The position numbers were made by a program, and so were the translations under genes. A stretch of 46,640 nt of DNA from Alphaproteobacteria bacterium (lineage in GTDB: Bacteria; Pseudomonadota; Alphaproteobacteria; UBA6615), in contig PBMH01000039.1 in the NCBI GenBank assembly GCA_002722515.1, forward strand, positions 1 through 46,640. The letters are read 5' to 3'. Of the stretch, positions 16,455 through 25,816 are shown in pieces. How positions within the stretch are numbered: position 1 is the stretch's first letter; every line of letters starts with the position of its first letter. Under the pieces are notes generated by a model. It had not been told where the DNA came from. It did not search any database and saw only the letters and a program-made list of their open reading frames with translations.

Positions 16455-16844
16455 ATGTTTAACCTCGTGAACCCCGATACCCTGCCGGCACCCGCCAGCA
16501 ACTACAGCCACATCGTCGAGGTGCCAGAAGGTGCGCGGCTGGTGTTTCTCTCGGGCCAGGTTGGAATCGACGCAGGCGGCAGGTGTGCAGATGATTTTTC
16601 TAGCCAATGCAACCAGGTATTTGGCAACATAAAGGCGGCATTGGCGGCGATGGAAATGCAGATGTCTAATCTCGTGCGACTCAACGCTTACCTAACCAAC
16701 GCGGACGATGTAAGTGAGTTCCGGGACATCCGGGACGCTTGGATGGAGGGCCACGCCGCCGCGTCTACGCTCGTAATGGTGCCCGCTCTGGCTGCCCCCA
16801 ACTGGGTCGTCGAGATCGAAGCGGTCGCATCGCAGTCGAAATAG
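16455..16844 (+). CDS. RidA/YjgF-family protein, arginine-less subgroup
   Basis: A 129-residue Rid-family protein. Seen: YSHIVEVPEGARLVFLSGQVGID is the usual N-terminal half, then QCNQVFGNIKAALAAMEMQMSNLVRLNAYLTN and a C-terminal APNWVVEIEAVA. In the last motif tryptophan stands where deaminase-active RidA has arginine, so imine hydrolysis of the RidA type is doubtful and it belongs with the uncharacterised Rid subgroups. GGAG at 16445-16448 lies 6 bases before the ATG at 16455, which is preferred to the ATG at 16443. It heads the run leading to the 58-residue protein, 10 bases downstream. Confidence 0.82.
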   Translation: MFNLVNPDTLPAPASNYSHIVEVPEGARLVFLSGQVGIDAGGRCADDFSSQCNQVFGNIKAALAAMEMQMSNLVRLNAYLTNADDVSEFRDIRDAWMEGHAAASTLVMVPALAAPNWVVEIEAVASQSK

Positions 16845-16854
16845 CAGACATTTG

Positions 16855-17031
16855 ATGAGCGACGATGAGCACACGAGTGGCAAAAAGAGCGACAGGCAGT
16901 TGGAGCGCGCGCGCGCACGTGCCACGCGTCAGGCAGAGGCACTGCGCGAGAACCTGCGCAAGCGTAATGCCCAGCGCCGAGGTCGCCGACCGGAAGTACC
17001 CGACTCCGGATCGTCCTCCGACAATACATAG
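16855..17031 (+). CDS. Small basic hypothetical protein (58 residues)
   Basis: A 58-codon frame starting ATGAGCGACGATGAGCACAC and ending in TAG at 17029-17031. The product has an acidic N-terminus, then QLERARARATRQAEALRENL and RKRNAQRRGRRP, a strongly basic and probably helical stretch, and ends in a serine-rich tail. Short proteins with an AEALRxNLxxRKxQ core are common just upstream of murA in alphaproteobacteria; I recognise the pattern but know of no function. It lies 10 bases after the Rid gene and may be co-transcribed with it. Confidence 0.65.
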   Translation: MSDDEHTSGKKSDRQLERARARATRQAEALRENLRKRNAQRRGRRPEVPDSGSSSDNT

Positions 17032-17171
17032 GAACTTAACATACTGAATTAAAAAGAATAATTATTATCCACTGGGCGTGCTTGAGGGCCGGTAGGCCAT
17101 CGGCTAAAAGCGATGTAGGTAATTGTCTGGCCACTTGCGTGGTCAGGAAAGGTCCTTGGGAGGTTCGTTTC

Positions 17172-17726
17172 ATGCCGATCATGCCCGACAGCTGGATCCG
17201 GAAGATGTCTCACGGCGAGAATATGATTGAGCCATTCGTCGATGAACAGACCCGTGAAGGGGTAATCTCCTACGGCCTGTCGTCCTATGGCTACGATGCC
17301 CGCGTTTCGAACGAGTTCAAGATTTTTACCAACGTTCATTCCGTCACGGTTGATCCGAAGAACTTTAATGCCGAAAGCTTCGTTGACCGCCAGACGGATG
17401 TTTGTGTGATTCCGCCTAATTCCTTCGCACTGGCGCGCACGGTCGAATATTTCCGCATTCCCCGCGACGTGCTGGTGATTTGCCTAGGTAAGTCGACCTA
17501 TGCTCGCTGTGGCATCATCGTGAATGTTACCCCTCTCGAACCCGAATGGGAGGGTCATGTGACGCTGGAATTCTCCAATACCACCCCGTTGCCGGCGAAG
17601 ATTTATGCCAATGAGGGCGCGTGCCAGTTCCTGTTCCTGAAGGGGGAGGGCGCGCCCGAGGTGTCCTACGCAGATCGCAAGGGCAAGTACATGCATCAGC
17701 GCGGTATTACGGTGCCCAAGCTCTGA
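17172..17726 (+). CDS. dcd: dCTP deaminase
   Basis: A 184-residue enzyme that deaminates dCTP to dUTP, feeding dTMP synthesis; it acts as a cytosolic trimer. Seen: [13 protein letters not shown] at the start, [33 protein letters not shown] with the conserved Ser-108 and Arg-112, TLEFSNTT with the likely catalytic Glu-133, and the C-terminal [14 protein letters not shown] that closes over the nucleotide. This is the typical alphaproteobacterial length. GGGAGG at 17157-17162 decides for the ATG at 17172 over earlier in-frame codons. It lies upstream of murA with a 98-base gap. Confidence 0.96.
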   Translation: MPIMPDSWIRKMSHGENMIEPFVDEQTREGVISYGLSSYGYDARVSNEFKIFTNVHSVTVDPKNFNAESFVDRQTDVCVIPPNSFALARTVEYFRIPRDVLVICLGKSTYARCGIIVNVTPLEPEWEGHVTLEFSNTTPLPAKIYANEGACQFLFLKGEGAPEVSYADRKGKYMHQRGITVPKL

Positions 17727-17824
17727 TGGCGCGATAATAGTGCGTGCCGCACTACGACATGCAAATGCCGTAATCCGCGCTCATCGGTTATGTGCGTTAC
17801 AATAGCAGCCGTTAGCGAGACGAT

Positions 17825-19114
17825 ATGGACAAGATTAGGATCCGGGGTGGGCACAAGCTGAACGGCGTCATTCGGATCGGCGGTGCGAAGAATGCAGCTC
17901 TGCCTCTGATGGCGGCGAGCTTGCTGACCGACGAAGCGCTGGTTCTTTCGAACGTACCCCATCTTGCGGACATTACCACGATGGCTAATCTTTTAGGTCA
18001 GCACGGCGTAAAGGTTTCTCTAGAAGGGCATTCTGGTGATGACGGGCATGCGGGTCGTACGATTTCGCTCGCCGCTGGCAAGATCACAAACACCAAGGCG
18101 CCCTATGACTTGGTTCGCCGGATGCGCGCTTCTGTATTGGTTCTTGGACCAATCGTCGCGCGCGAGGGCGAGGCGACAGTGTCGTTGCCGGGTGGCTGCG
18201 CCATCGGCACCCGGCCGGTCGATATCCACTTGTCGGGCCTTGAGGCGCTGGGTGCCGAGATCGAGGTTGAAGCGGGCTATATCCGTGCCAGCGCCCCTAA
18301 GGGGTTGCGTGGCGCGCAATACGTTTTTCCGAAGGTCTCGGTCGGGGCAACTGAAAATTTGATTCTCGCTGCTTGCTTGGCGCAGGGTGAGACGATTTTT
18401 GAGAATGCAGCGCGCGAGCCGGAAATCACAGATCTCTGCGAATGCCTCATCGCAATGGGCGCGAAGATTGATGGCGTCGGCACCGCTATCCTGACCATAA
18501 CCGGGGTCGACCGACTGCACGGCGCCGAGCATGCAATCATGCCCGATAGGATCGAGGCGGGGACCTATGCCATGGCGGCTGCGATAACGGGCGGTACGGT
18601 CGAACTAGAGGGCGCGCGGCTCGATCATATTGATGCAGCTGCGGCCCATTTGCGTAAGACCGGTACCATGATCGAGACCTGCAATGGAGGTGTCTTTGTC
18701 AGTCGTGAAAACACGGATTTGCGCAGCGTGGATGTTGAGACCGATCCATATCCCGCCTTTCCAACAGATCTGCAGGCGCAGTTCATGGCGCTCATGGCGA
18801 CTGCGAGGGGCACCTCGGTGATCACCGAGACCATTTTCGAGAACCGGTTCATGCATGTGCCAGAACTCCAACGCATGGGCGCCGAAGTGACTCTGCAGGG
18901 CAACACTGCAACCTTGCGCGGGGTTGATCAGCTCCACGGTGCGCCGGTAATGGCTTCGGACCTGCGGGCCAGTGCTTCGCTGGTTCTGGCCGGGCTCGCC
19001 GCCGATGGCGTAACGGAAGTGCGGCGTATCTACCATCTCGATCGCGGCTATGAACGCCTAGAGGAGAAGCTCCGCATCGTGGGTGCGGATGTTGAACGGG
19101 TCGAGGACAGCTAA
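17825..19114 (+). CDS. murA: UDP-N-acetylglucosamine 1-carboxyvinyltransferase
   Basis: A 429-residue cytosolic enzyme that transfers enolpyruvate from PEP to UDP-GlcNAc, the first committed step of peptidoglycan synthesis. Seen: [10 protein letters not shown] with Lys-22/Asn-23, and [16 protein letters not shown] with the fosfomycin-target Cys-125. Also present are [33 protein letters not shown] with the catalytic aspartate, and [17 protein letters not shown]. Length is as in the family. The stop overlaps the next gene as TAATG, indicating translational coupling with the DUF2948 gene. Confidence 0.98.
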   Translation: MDKIRIRGGHKLNGVIRIGGAKNAALPLMAASLLTDEALVLSNVPHLADITTMANLLGQHGVKVSLEGHSGDDGHAGRTISLAAGKITNTKAPYDLVRRMRASVLVLGPIVAREGEATVSLPGGCAIGTRPVDIHLSGLEALGAEIEVEAGYIRASAPKGLRGAQYVFPKVSVGATENLILAACLAQGETIFENAAREPEITDLCECLIAMGAKIDGVGTAILTITGVDRLHGAEHAIMPDRIEAGTYAMAAAITGGTVELEGARLDHIDAAAAHLRKTGTMIETCNGGVFVSRENTDLRSVDVETDPYPAFPTDLQAQFMALMATARGTSVITETIFENRFMHVPELQRMGAEVTLQGNTATLRGVDQLHGAPVMASDLRASASLVLAGLAADGVTEVRRIYHLDRGYERLEEKLRIVGADVERVEDS

Positions 19115-19560
19115 TGCGGACCGATGCTCCCCTGCTGAAGCTCGCCGCTACCGATAAAACGGACTTGGAGGTTGTATCCGGGGTGCTGCAGGGTGCGATC
19201 ATTCCCGTCGGGGAAATGGCCTATGTACTGGTTGATAGGGCCTTTGTTCTTGTCGCCAACCGGTTTCGTTGGGAGGTCGGGAACACCGGCAAAAATGGCG
19301 AACGAGTCAATGCTGGCGTTACCTTTTCCAACGTGATGGATGTGAAATGCCGGGGCATTGATTTCCGCGACCGGGGAGCGTTTTTGGAGTTGCTCGCCAT
19401 TATCTGCGAGCCCGAGGGTGGAAATTGCCGACCTACCGTACAATTGACCTTCTCCGGAGATACGGCTATTCGGCTTCAAACAACCGGACTTCTCTGTCAT
19501 CTGGAGGATTTTGGTGAACCCTGGCCGACCAATTGGCGGCCCGAGCACGCGGGCAAATAG
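19114..19560 (+). CDS. DUF2948 family protein
   Basis: A 148-residue protein of a family found almost only in alphaproteobacteria, usually right after murA. Seen: [20 protein letters not shown], then [17 protein letters not shown] and a C-terminal IQ-like [20 protein letters not shown] followed by [16 protein letters not shown]. There is no signal peptide or membrane segment. The function is unknown. The ATG overlaps the murA stop. The gene is followed by hisG after a 92-base gap, so it is part of the murA-hisG-hisD run. Confidence 0.85.
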   Translation: MRTDAPLLKLAATDKTDLEVVSGVLQGAIIPVGEMAYVLVDRAFVLVANRFRWEVGNTGKNGERVNAGVTFSNVMDVKCRGIDFRDRGAFLELLAIICEPEGGNCRPTVQLTFSGDTAIRLQTTGLLCHLEDFGEPWPTNWRPEHAGK

Positions 19561-19652
19561 TACCTCTGTCATTTGTCACGAGGGCGCTGGCCCGTAACGT
19601 TGGGCTGGGCCACATTTTTTCGTGTCGGACGAATCAGTTTGGAAGGTGTGTT

Positions 19653-20330
19653 GTGGCGACCAAGACTGAGAAACTTATCCTTGCGCTTCCCAAGGGTCGG
19701 ATTCTGGGCGAAGTGATGCCGTTACTCCAGCACGTGGGCATTGAACCCGAAGCGGCGTTTCACGACCCGGGATCGCGGCTGCTGCGTTTTGAGACCTCGG
19801 TCCCCGGCGTTGACATCATTCGCGTACGCGCGTTCGACGTGGCGACATTTGTCGCCTTTGGGGCCGCACATTTCGGCGTTGCCGGCAGCGATGTTATTAT
19901 GGAGTTCGACTATCCAGAGCTCTATGCGCCGATCGATCTCGATATCGGAAAGTGCCGCCTCGCGGTTGCTGCTCCGCAGTCCGTCGTCGCGGCAGATGAC
20001 CCCGCCCGCTGGAGCCACGTGCGCGTGGCCACCAAATATCCAAATATGACCCAGGTTCACTTTGCGCGCCGGGGCGTGCAGGCCGAATGCATTAAGCTCA
20101 ACGGATCGATTGAACTCGCGCCGTCACTGGGCCTGTGTCGGCGGATCGTTGATCTGGTCTCAACTGGTTCAACCCTTAAGGCGAACGGGCTGGTGGAGAT
20201 CGAGACCATTGCCGAGATCAGTTCGCGCCTGGTGGTTAACCGCGCGGCATTGAAGATTCGCGCGACGGAGGTTACGGGCTGGATCGACCGGTTCCGTGAT
20301 GCCGCCCAGGAAACCCAAGATGTCGCGTAG
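19653..20330 (+). CDS. hisG: ATP phosphoribosyltransferase, short form
   Basis: A 225-residue enzyme that condenses ATP with PRPP, the first step of histidine synthesis. Seen: [18 protein letters not shown], the [22 protein letters not shown] segment, [48 protein letters not shown] with the PRPP loop, and LVVNRAALK. The regulatory C-terminal domain of the long form is absent, so by family knowledge it needs HisZ, which is not in this window. The start is the GTG at 19653, placed by GGAAGG at 19641-19646; the frame is open further upstream without a better site. It overlaps hisD. Confidence 0.95.
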   Translation: MATKTEKLILALPKGRILGEVMPLLQHVGIEPEAAFHDPGSRLLRFETSVPGVDIIRVRAFDVATFVAFGAAHFGVAGSDVIMEFDYPELYAPIDLDIGKCRLAVAAPQSVVAADDPARWSHVRVATKYPNMTQVHFARRGVQAECIKLNGSIELAPSLGLCRRIVDLVSTGSTLKANGLVEIETIAEISSRLVVNRAALKIRATEVTGWIDRFRDAAQETQDVA

Positions 20331-21627
20331 GCTTGATGCCACGCATGCCGATTTCGACATGTTGTTCGAAGCGCTGCTGGCCGAACGGCGCGAGGCGAAC
20401 GTGGATGTGCGAGCAGATGTAGAGGCTATTATCACCCGCGTTCGGTCCGAGGGAGATGTCGCGCTGCTGGCGTTCACCGAGAAGTTCGATAGGCTAACAA
20501 CCTCTGCCGACCGCCTGCGTTTGGAAGCACATGAAATTGCGGCTGCGCGGGACACGTGTGACGCTGCCGCGCTCGCCGCGTTAGAGACCGCACATTCGAG
20601 GATCACTGCATATCACGAAAAGCAGCGCCCGAGCGGGTTTGACGAAGTCGACGAACTAGGCGTCAGATTGGTAAGCCGTTGGAGACCGGTCGCGGCGGCG
20701 GGCCTGTATGTGCCCGGCGGCACTGCCGCCTATCCATCTTCGGTCCTTATGAATGCGATTCCAGCTAGGGTTGCAGGGGTCAGCCGCGTAGTCATGGTAG
20801 TGCCGTCACCGGACGGTATCCTAAACCCTCTGGTGTTGGCGGCTGCCGATGTCGCCGGTGTCGACGAGATCTACCGTGTAGGCGGGGCACAGGCCGTAGC
20901 CGCGCTGGCTCACGGCACCGAGACCATCGCAGCAGTCGACAAGATTGTTGGCCCGGGTAACGCCTATGTGGCTGAGGCCAAACGCCAGGTCTTTGGAGTG
21001 GTTGGTATCGATATGATTGCAGGCCCGTCGGAGATTCTGGTAGTCGCCGAGGCATCAGCCAACGCCGCCTGGGTTGCTGCCGATCTCCTTAGCCAAGCCG
21101 AGCATGATGTGACGGCCCAGTCGATTTTGATCACCGACGCTGCCGAATTCTCCGATGCCGTTGAGGCCGAAGTGGCGCGCCAAGTCACCGACCTGCCGCG
21201 CCACCAAATTGCTTTTGAAAGCTGGGTAAAATACGGAGCTACGATTGTCTTGCGTGATATTTCTGATGCCGTTCCCTTGATCGATAGGATGGCGCCTGAG
21301 CATCTTGAATTGATTGGGCCGCGTGCCGAGACCCTCGAGGCGGAAATCCGGAATGCCGGCTCAATTTTCCTCGGTGCTTATGCACCCGAAGTTCTGGGAG
21401 ACTATCTCGCGGGTCCAAACCATGTGCTTCCGACAGCCCGTACGGCGCGGTTTTCCTCTGGCCTGGGTGTGCTCGACTTCATGAAGCGCAGCTCGTTGTT
21501 CTCGGCCGATCGGGACAGCTTCGGTGTGCTTGCCGGCCCCGCCATAACCCTGGCGCGTGCCGAAGGCCTGGAGGCGCATGCCCGTGCTGTGGAAGTCCGG
21601 ATAACCGATGATACGGAAGACGGGTGA
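20320..21627 (+). CDS. hisD: Histidinol dehydrogenase
   Basis: A 435-residue zinc enzyme that oxidises L-histidinol to L-histidine in two NAD-dependent steps. Seen: [73 protein letters not shown] with the zinc-binding Gln/His, [10 protein letters not shown] with the catalytic Glu-His pair, and [18 protein letters not shown]. The preferred ATG at 20320 lies 11 bases inside hisG; ATGs at 20296 and 20299 are in frame. It is co-transcribed with hisG. Confidence 0.97.
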   Translation: MSRRLDATHADFDMLFEALLAERREANVDVRADVEAIITRVRSEGDVALLAFTEKFDRLTTSADRLRLEAHEIAAARDTCDAAALAALETAHSRITAYHEKQRPSGFDEVDELGVRLVSRWRPVAAAGLYVPGGTAAYPSSVLMNAIPARVAGVSRVVMVVPSPDGILNPLVLAAADVAGVDEIYRVGGAQAVAALAHGTETIAAVDKIVGPGNAYVAEAKRQVFGVVGIDMIAGPSEILVVAEASANAAWVAADLLSQAEHDVTAQSILITDAAEFSDAVEAEVARQVTDLPRHQIAFESWVKYGATIVLRDISDAVPLIDRMAPEHLELIGPRAETLEAEIRNAGSIFLGAYAPEVLGDYLAGPNHVLPTARTARFSSGLGVLDFMKRSSLFSADRDSFGVLAGPAITLARAEGLEAHARAVEVRITDDTEDG

Positions 21628-21635
21628 GGCCCTGA

Positions 21636-22136
21636 GTGGCTGGCGATGAGGGGGCCGGGCATAGGATTGCGCGGGTTGAAATCGAGAATCCCGGCGTCGT
21701 TCGGTATCACTCCGATGTAGAACGCGAGATCAAGGTCGCGATCTATGATCTTGTCGAGACCAATCTCTTCGCACCCGATGCCGCGCACTTCGCATCCGTA
21801 CCCGACGGACCCTATGTTCTGGTTCTGCAGGTCCAGGGTCGTCAGTTGCTTCTTGATATATCCAATCAGTCCGGTGTTCCGGTTGGAATTCTGTCGGTGC
21901 CGATGACGCCATTCCGCAAGACTATCAAAGATTATTTTACCGTCTGCGAAAGCTATTACGAGGCCATCCGATCAGCCTCGCCTGCCCAGATTGAGGCTCT
22001 CGATATGGGTCGCCGGGGGCTTCATAATGAGGGCTCGGATCGGCTGCAGAAGACGCTCAAAGGTCGTATCATGATCGACCATGACACCTCGCGCAGGCTA
22101 TTTACATTGATCTGCGCCCTGCATATCCGGGTATGA
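21636..22136 (+). CDS. UPF0262 family protein
   Basis: A 166-residue protein of the UPF0262 family, conserved in alphaproteobacteria next to hisD and infA. Seen: IARVEIENPGVVRYHSDVER, AIYDLVETNLFAP, PYVLVLQVQGRQLLLDI, and PFRKTIKDYFTVCESYYEAIRSASPAQIEALDMGRRGLHNEG, which is the family signature. No function has been assigned. The start is a GTG at 21636, 8 bases after the hisD stop; no in-frame ATG exists near it. Its stop overlaps the next ATG as ATGA. Confidence 0.87.
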   Translation: MAGDEGAGHRIARVEIENPGVVRYHSDVEREIKVAIYDLVETNLFAPDAAHFASVPDGPYVLVLQVQGRQLLLDISNQSGVPVGILSVPMTPFRKTIKDYFTVCESYYEAIRSASPAQIEALDMGRRGLHNEGSDRLQKTLKGRIMIDHDTSRRLFTLICALHIRV

Positions 22137-22588
22137 CCATGGGAGGCGATCTTCCAGGCAGCGTTTTGTTCGCGTGCGACCGAAATTCCACTCGATCAGC
22201 CATGGCTGAGGCGATCATGAAGTACCTATGCGGTCACAAGGTCTATGTGGATAGTACTGGTGTGCAACGCATTGACGCGACAGCCGACCCATTCGCATTG
22301 GAAACCATGGAGGAGATCGGCCTTGACCTATCAGATCATCAGCCCAAGTCGTTTGATGATCTTACCGACACCTCCATCGACCTGATCATCACCTTCACGC
22401 CCCAGGCTAGGCACCGAGCCGTAGAGTTTACGCGCACGATTCCCTGCGAGATCGAGTACTGGCCGATGAAGCATCCAGGTGATGTCGGCGGATCGCGCGA
22501 TGTGCGGCTGCAAGCCTATCGTGACTTACGCGATGCGCTGTTTGCACGAATCAAGGTGCGCTTCTTTAGCCAAGATGGTTCCGTCTAG
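22133..22588 (+). CDS. Low-molecular-weight phosphotyrosine phosphatase family protein
   Basis: A 151-residue protein of the low-molecular-weight phosphatase/arsenate-reductase fold. Seen: VLFACDRNSTRSAMAEAI holds the CX5R phosphate loop (Cys-15, Arg-21), and CEIEYWPMKHPGDVGGSRD carries a DP-like acid region. The position between UPF0262 and infA is standard in alphaproteobacteria. Family members dephosphorylate protein tyrosines or reduce arsenate; the lack of the extra cysteines of ArsC makes a phosphatase more likely. The ATG overlaps the previous stop. Confidence 0.83.
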   Translation: MTMGGDLPGSVLFACDRNSTRSAMAEAIMKYLCGHKVYVDSTGVQRIDATADPFALETMEEIGLDLSDHQPKSFDDLTDTSIDLIITFTPQARHRAVEFTRTIPCEIEYWPMKHPGDVGGSRDVRLQAYRDLRDALFARIKVRFFSQDGSV

Positions 22589-22700
22589 AGGGCCCCGGGG
22601 TATGGAGGCGCCCGAAAATGCTTGAACTGAGACGGGTTTTCAGGTTGCTTGCTCCATCTCGCGACTATGCGGGTCCTGTTTTAACAATGTGACGATGGGT

Positions 22701-22919
22701 ATGGCCAAAGAAGACCTGCTCGAATTCTCCGGTACCGTGACTGAAATCCTGCCTAACGCGATGTTCCGCGTTGAGCTCGATAACGGCCATGAAGTGCTCG
22801 CGCACACCGCCGGTAAAATGCGGAAGCACCGCATTCGCGTTCTCGCTGGCGACAAGGTGAATGTGGAAATGACGCCCTATGATCTGACCAAGGGACGCAT
22901 CACGTTCCGGTTCAAGTAG
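22701..22919 (+). CDS. infA: Translation initiation factor IF-1
   Basis: A 72-residue single OB-fold protein that binds the 30S A site during initiation. The sequence [20 protein letters not shown], then [32 protein letters not shown] and [14 protein letters not shown], matches IF-1 almost residue for residue. An ATG two codons earlier (22695) is possible, but 22701 gives the canonical 72-residue form. The 112 bases upstream probably contain its own promoter. No clear hairpin terminator follows. Confidence 0.98.
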   Translation: MAKEDLLEFSGTVTEILPNAMFRVELDNGHEVLAHTAGKMRKHRIRVLAGDKVNVEMTPYDLTKGRITFRFK

Positions 22920-23000
22920 GCGTGTGATTATTCTCGGCCTCTACGACATGCTGGCGGGGTTCCCGACACTCAATCTGTTTGAGAGCTTTGAGGGAAAGCC

Positions 23001-23582
23001 GTGAGTCAGCGCCTTGTATTGGCATCCGCCTCGCCGCGCCGCTTGGCTCTGCTAGCGCAGATCGGGATTTCCCCGCAGGCGGTCGTGCCAGCCGAGATTG
23101 ATGAAGTCCCGCACGTTGGCGAATTACCGCGGTTCACCGCTGAACGTCTGGCGGTTGCGAAGGCCGACGCGGTCGCGGCGGGTGTAACCGGTTCCTATAT
23201 ACTGGCGGCCGATACGGTCGTCGCGGTTGGCCGCCGACAGCTTAGCAAGCCCGCAGATGTTGATGAGGCGCGTTCTTTCCTCGACATGCTGTCCGGGCGG
23301 CGGCATCGTGTGCTCGGCGGCATTTCCGTGATCGCGCCAGATGGACGTCGCGCTGATCGCCTGATCACAACCATTGTCCGATTCCGTCACCTGCCGGCTG
23401 CCGAGATCGCCGCTTATCTCGCTACAGACGAATGGCGGGGCAAGGCTGGCGGCTACGCAATTCAGGGAGGAGCAGGGGCCTTCGTCCCGTCAATCAATGG
23501 CTCCTACACCAACGTCGTCGGCCTCGACCTAGCCGCTGCAGCAGCCATGCTTCGCGGGCTGGGCTGGTTGAATGGCAAATGA
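23001..23582 (+). CDS. maf: Maf-family nucleoside triphosphate pyrophosphatase
   Basis: A 193-residue house-cleaning pyrophosphatase that removes non-canonical or modified nucleoside triphosphates. Seen: LASASPRRLALLAQIG with the substrate-binding SxSPRR, VPAEIDE, RLAVAKADA, AADTVVAV with the catalytic Asp-71, and the C-terminal GKAGGYAIQGGAGAFV with YTNVVGLDL. The start is a GTG, with GAGGGAAAG just upstream. The stop overlaps the RNase E/G start as ATGA. Subtype (dTTP/UTP or m7GTP) cannot be assigned with certainty by eye. Confidence 0.95.
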   Translation: MSQRLVLASASPRRLALLAQIGISPQAVVPAEIDEVPHVGELPRFTAERLAVAKADAVAAGVTGSYILAADTVVAVGRRQLSKPADVDEARSFLDMLSGRRHRVLGGISVIAPDGRRADRLITTIVRFRHLPAAEIAAYLATDEWRGKAGGYAIQGGAGAFVPSINGSYTNVVGLDLAAAAAMLRGLGWLNGK

Positions 23583-24796
23583 GCCGAACTTGCATAATTA
23601 TCGACAGCGGGCCGGGCGAGTTGCGCGGTGCTCTGGTGCGTGGCAGCGCAGTTTGGGATGTGGTGCATCACCGCGACGCTGAACCCAGTCTCGTTGGGGC
23701 CGTTTATCGCGCCCGGGTGCGCAAGGTCGATCACGGGCTGAATGGAGCGTTTGTTGATATAGGACAGGAATTCCAGGCCTATTTGCGCGCGCGCGATGCA
23801 TCAGACCCAGCCGACAGGGCGCCCCGAAACGCGCGTATTGGCGAACGGGTGAATGAGGGCATGCAGGTGGACGTGCGCGTCGCCGCTGACGGTTTTGGAC
23901 AAAAGGGGCCGAGGGTTGCTCGAGTGACATCTGACCCCTTGCACGCCAACCAACCCGTCTTGAGTTGCCTGAGGCAACCGCCCTCGCCCGTAGCCCTCAT
24001 TCTCGCCCGCTTCGCGAGTGCAGACACTGACCAGGTCGTTTGCGGGGATGCTGGGATTGAGAAGGCCGCGCGCGACTGGGCTGCGGGTGGCGTCGCCGCA
24101 TTAGATCAGCGGATCACCCGGGGATCGGGAGATCTCTTTGCCAAGCATGGTGTCGAGGACGCGATCGAGGTGGCACTTGGGCGGAGGGTCCGGGTCGCGG
24201 GCGGGGCTGAGCTTGTTTTCGATACCGCAGAGGCCATGTGTGTGATCGACATCAACTCGGCGGGGACGGTTGGGGAGCCGGGCCGCGCCAGCAGGGATGT
24301 GAACCTCAAGGCCATGCCCGAGATCGCCCGCCAGCTGCGCCTACGCAACATCTCCGGAGCAATCGTCATCGATGCGCTCAAAATGGGCGCGCGCGATGAC
24401 CGCAACCGCGTGCTGTCAGTCCTGCGCAACATGGTGAAGGACGATCCTGGCGCTTGCCATGTTTTGGGTGTTACTAATCTTGGTCTGATTGAGATGACTC
24501 GCACCCGCACCGGCTTGTCGCTGGCGGAACGCATGCTTGCCCCAGCTGTGGTGCCGGCGCTTTCGGCCGAAGCTGCGTGCTATGCAGCGCTGCGTCTGAT
24601 TCTGCGGACCGCCGTGGCCACCCCGTCGGGCGGGTACAGCGTGCTGGTCTCGCCCAAGGTAGCGGCTACCCTGAACGGTCGACTCTCCAGCGCGCGCGAC
24701 CAGACGGCGCAGATGGTCGGCCGGCTGGACATAGTCTCTGAAGAGGAGCGCACGGATGATCGATTCGAGGTCGTGCTAGGGTCTAGAAATAGTTAG
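23579..24796 (+). CDS. Short ribonuclease E/G family protein
   Basis: A 405-residue RNase E/G homologue. Seen: an S1-like stretch SLVGAVYRARVRKVDHGLNGAFVDIG (about residues 38-63), the metal-binding VFDTAEAMCVIDINSAG, LRLRNISGAIVIDALKMGARDDRNRV with the second conserved aspartate region, and GVTNLGLIEMTRTRTGLSL. It ends with a degenerate C-terminal part: the CPxCxG zinc-link motif of full-length RNase E/G is not present. The same short form is common beside maf and yacG in alphaproteobacteria. It is translationally coupled to maf. It probably has a role in rRNA or mRNA processing, with reduced or altered oligomerisation inferred from the missing zinc link. Confidence 0.88.
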   Translation: MSRTCIIIDSGPGELRGALVRGSAVWDVVHHRDAEPSLVGAVYRARVRKVDHGLNGAFVDIGQEFQAYLRARDASDPADRAPRNARIGERVNEGMQVDVRVAADGFGQKGPRVARVTSDPLHANQPVLSCLRQPPSPVALILARFASADTDQVVCGDAGIEKAARDWAAGGVAALDQRITRGSGDLFAKHGVEDAIEVALGRRVRVAGGAELVFDTAEAMCVIDINSAGTVGEPGRASRDVNLKAMPEIARQLRLRNISGAIVIDALKMGARDDRNRVLSVLRNMVKDDPGACHVLGVTNLGLIEMTRTRTGLSLAERMLAPAVVPALSAEAACYAALRLILRTAVATPSGGYSVLVSPKVAATLNGRLSSARDQTAQMVGRLDIVSEEERTDDRFEVVLGSRNS

Positions 24797-24817
24797 GCTC
24801 GCGCCTCTCTTCTGAAC

Positions 24818-25021
24818 ATGGAAATCCTACCAACGCTGATGGTTAACGCCTGCCCTATCTGTTCGAAAGAAGTTGTTGAGGTTCACCGGCCGTTCTGCTC
24901 GCAACGCTGCGCGAATGTCGATCTGTCGCGCTGGCTGGGTGGCAATTATCGTATCCCGACCGACGAGGGGCCAACCGTCTATGAAGGAGGGCTCAACGGC
25001 GGAGAGGAAGATCAAGGGTGA
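24818..25021 (+). CDS. yacG: DNA gyrase inhibitor YacG (zinc-binding)
   Basis: A 67-residue zinc-ribbon protein. Seen: NACPICSKEVVEVHRPFCSQRCANVDLSRWLGGNYRIP, with the four zinc cysteines as CPxC and CSxRC and the conserved DLxxWL. In E. coli this protein binds GyrB and inhibits gyrase. An ATG at 24839 would make a shorter form, but the longer start is kept. It ends the housekeeping block, just before tRNA-Phe. Confidence 0.93.
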   Translation: MEILPTLMVNACPICSKEVVEVHRPFCSQRCANVDLSRWLGGNYRIPTDEGPTVYEGGLNGGEEDQG

Positions 25022-25076
25022 GCGCTGGACAGGTGCGGCGAATTTCCGTATATCCGCGCGTTCCAACTGACCATGT

Positions 25077-25152
25077 GCCCAGGTAGCTCAGTTGGTAGAG
25101 CACGCGACTGAAAATCGCGGTGTCGGTGGTTCGAATCCGCCCCTGGGCACCA
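25077..25152 (+). tRNA. tRNA-Phe (GAA)
   Basis: A complete cloverleaf with encoded CCA. The acceptor stem is GCCCAGG/CCTGGGC, the D arm GCTC-AGTTGGTA-GAGC, the anticodon arm CGCGA-CTGAAAA-TCGCG with anticodon GAA, and the T-loop TTCGAAT. All acceptor pairs are Watson-Crick. It marks the right edge of the conserved block. Confidence 0.97.
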
Positions 25153-25253
25153 CTTCTGCAGCATACGAAATACTAGTAAGTAGCGGTGCGGTTTGACGCC
25201 GACCCCCCGCCGTGCTTCGTTTCGGGCTGGTTGTTTGCCCTAGGAGACCTGCC

Positions 25254-25784
25254 TTGCCCGTCGCTCGCCATTCGCGCCCACCCGAACTAGTCGATGCGTC
25301 CCTCGATGAGATCATGGACACCTACGTTGCGCGCTACCGCGACCGGGTACCCGATTGGGAAGCGTTCGAGGACGCCAAGATCGATGGCTACCGCCGTGCA
25401 CAGCATCGTTTCATTGGAGCAGGCGGGTCGGGGAAACATGATGACGCCAATATTATCCCCGCTCGCGCCCACACTCTGTCGATCATGTATGTGAATCCTG
25501 GGCAGGGAAACGCCGCTCACACCCATGAGGTGGAAGAGACCTTCTTTGTCCTTAAAGGTATTCTTGACGTCTTTGTTGAGGACGAGGATGGCAATCGGCG
25601 GGAGACTCGGCTCGGTCCTTGGGAATGCATCACCTGTCCACCCGGTGTGATCCATGGCTATGACAACAACTCTCTTGAGCCAGTTTGGTTTCAGGTCATG
25701 CTGGGACGCGGCAAGCCCGAGACCATGGGCTACGCAGATGAGAATCTATACACTAACCGCGATGGTCACCTGAAGAGTGACTAG
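25254..25784 (+). CDS. Single-domain cupin protein
   Basis: A 176-residue protein with one cupin barrel (about 70-150). Seen: GQGNAAHTHEVEETFFVLKGILDVFVED is cupin motif 1 with the HxH and Glu ligands, and PPGVIHGYDNNS is motif 2 with the distal histidine, so the metal site is complete. An N-terminal helix region EIMDTYVARYRDRVPDWE precedes it. AGGAG at 25242-25246 puts the start at the TTG at 25254 (PVARHSRPP) rather than the GTG at 25212. It is followed after 32 bases by the cyclase-family gene and then an amidase, so it probably acts on the same compound. The reaction is unknown; many such cupins are dioxygenases or isomerases. Confidence 0.78.
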   Translation: MPVARHSRPPELVDASLDEIMDTYVARYRDRVPDWEAFEDAKIDGYRRAQHRFIGAGGSGKHDDANIIPARAHTLSIMYVNPGQGNAAHTHEVEETFFVLKGILDVFVEDEDGNRRETRLGPWECITCPPGVIHGYDNNSLEPVWFQVMLGRGKPETMGYADENLYTNRDGHLKSD

Positions 25785-25816
25785 TCGCCAAAAATATTGA
25801 AAGAGGGAAAACCATC

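Noticed and set aside
22924-23004. A 26-codon open frame (GTG to TGA) overlapping the maf start as GTGA
   Set aside because: It is hydrophobic and short, with no clear ribosome binding site and no known homologue. It could be a leader peptide but is more simply the infA-maf spacer.
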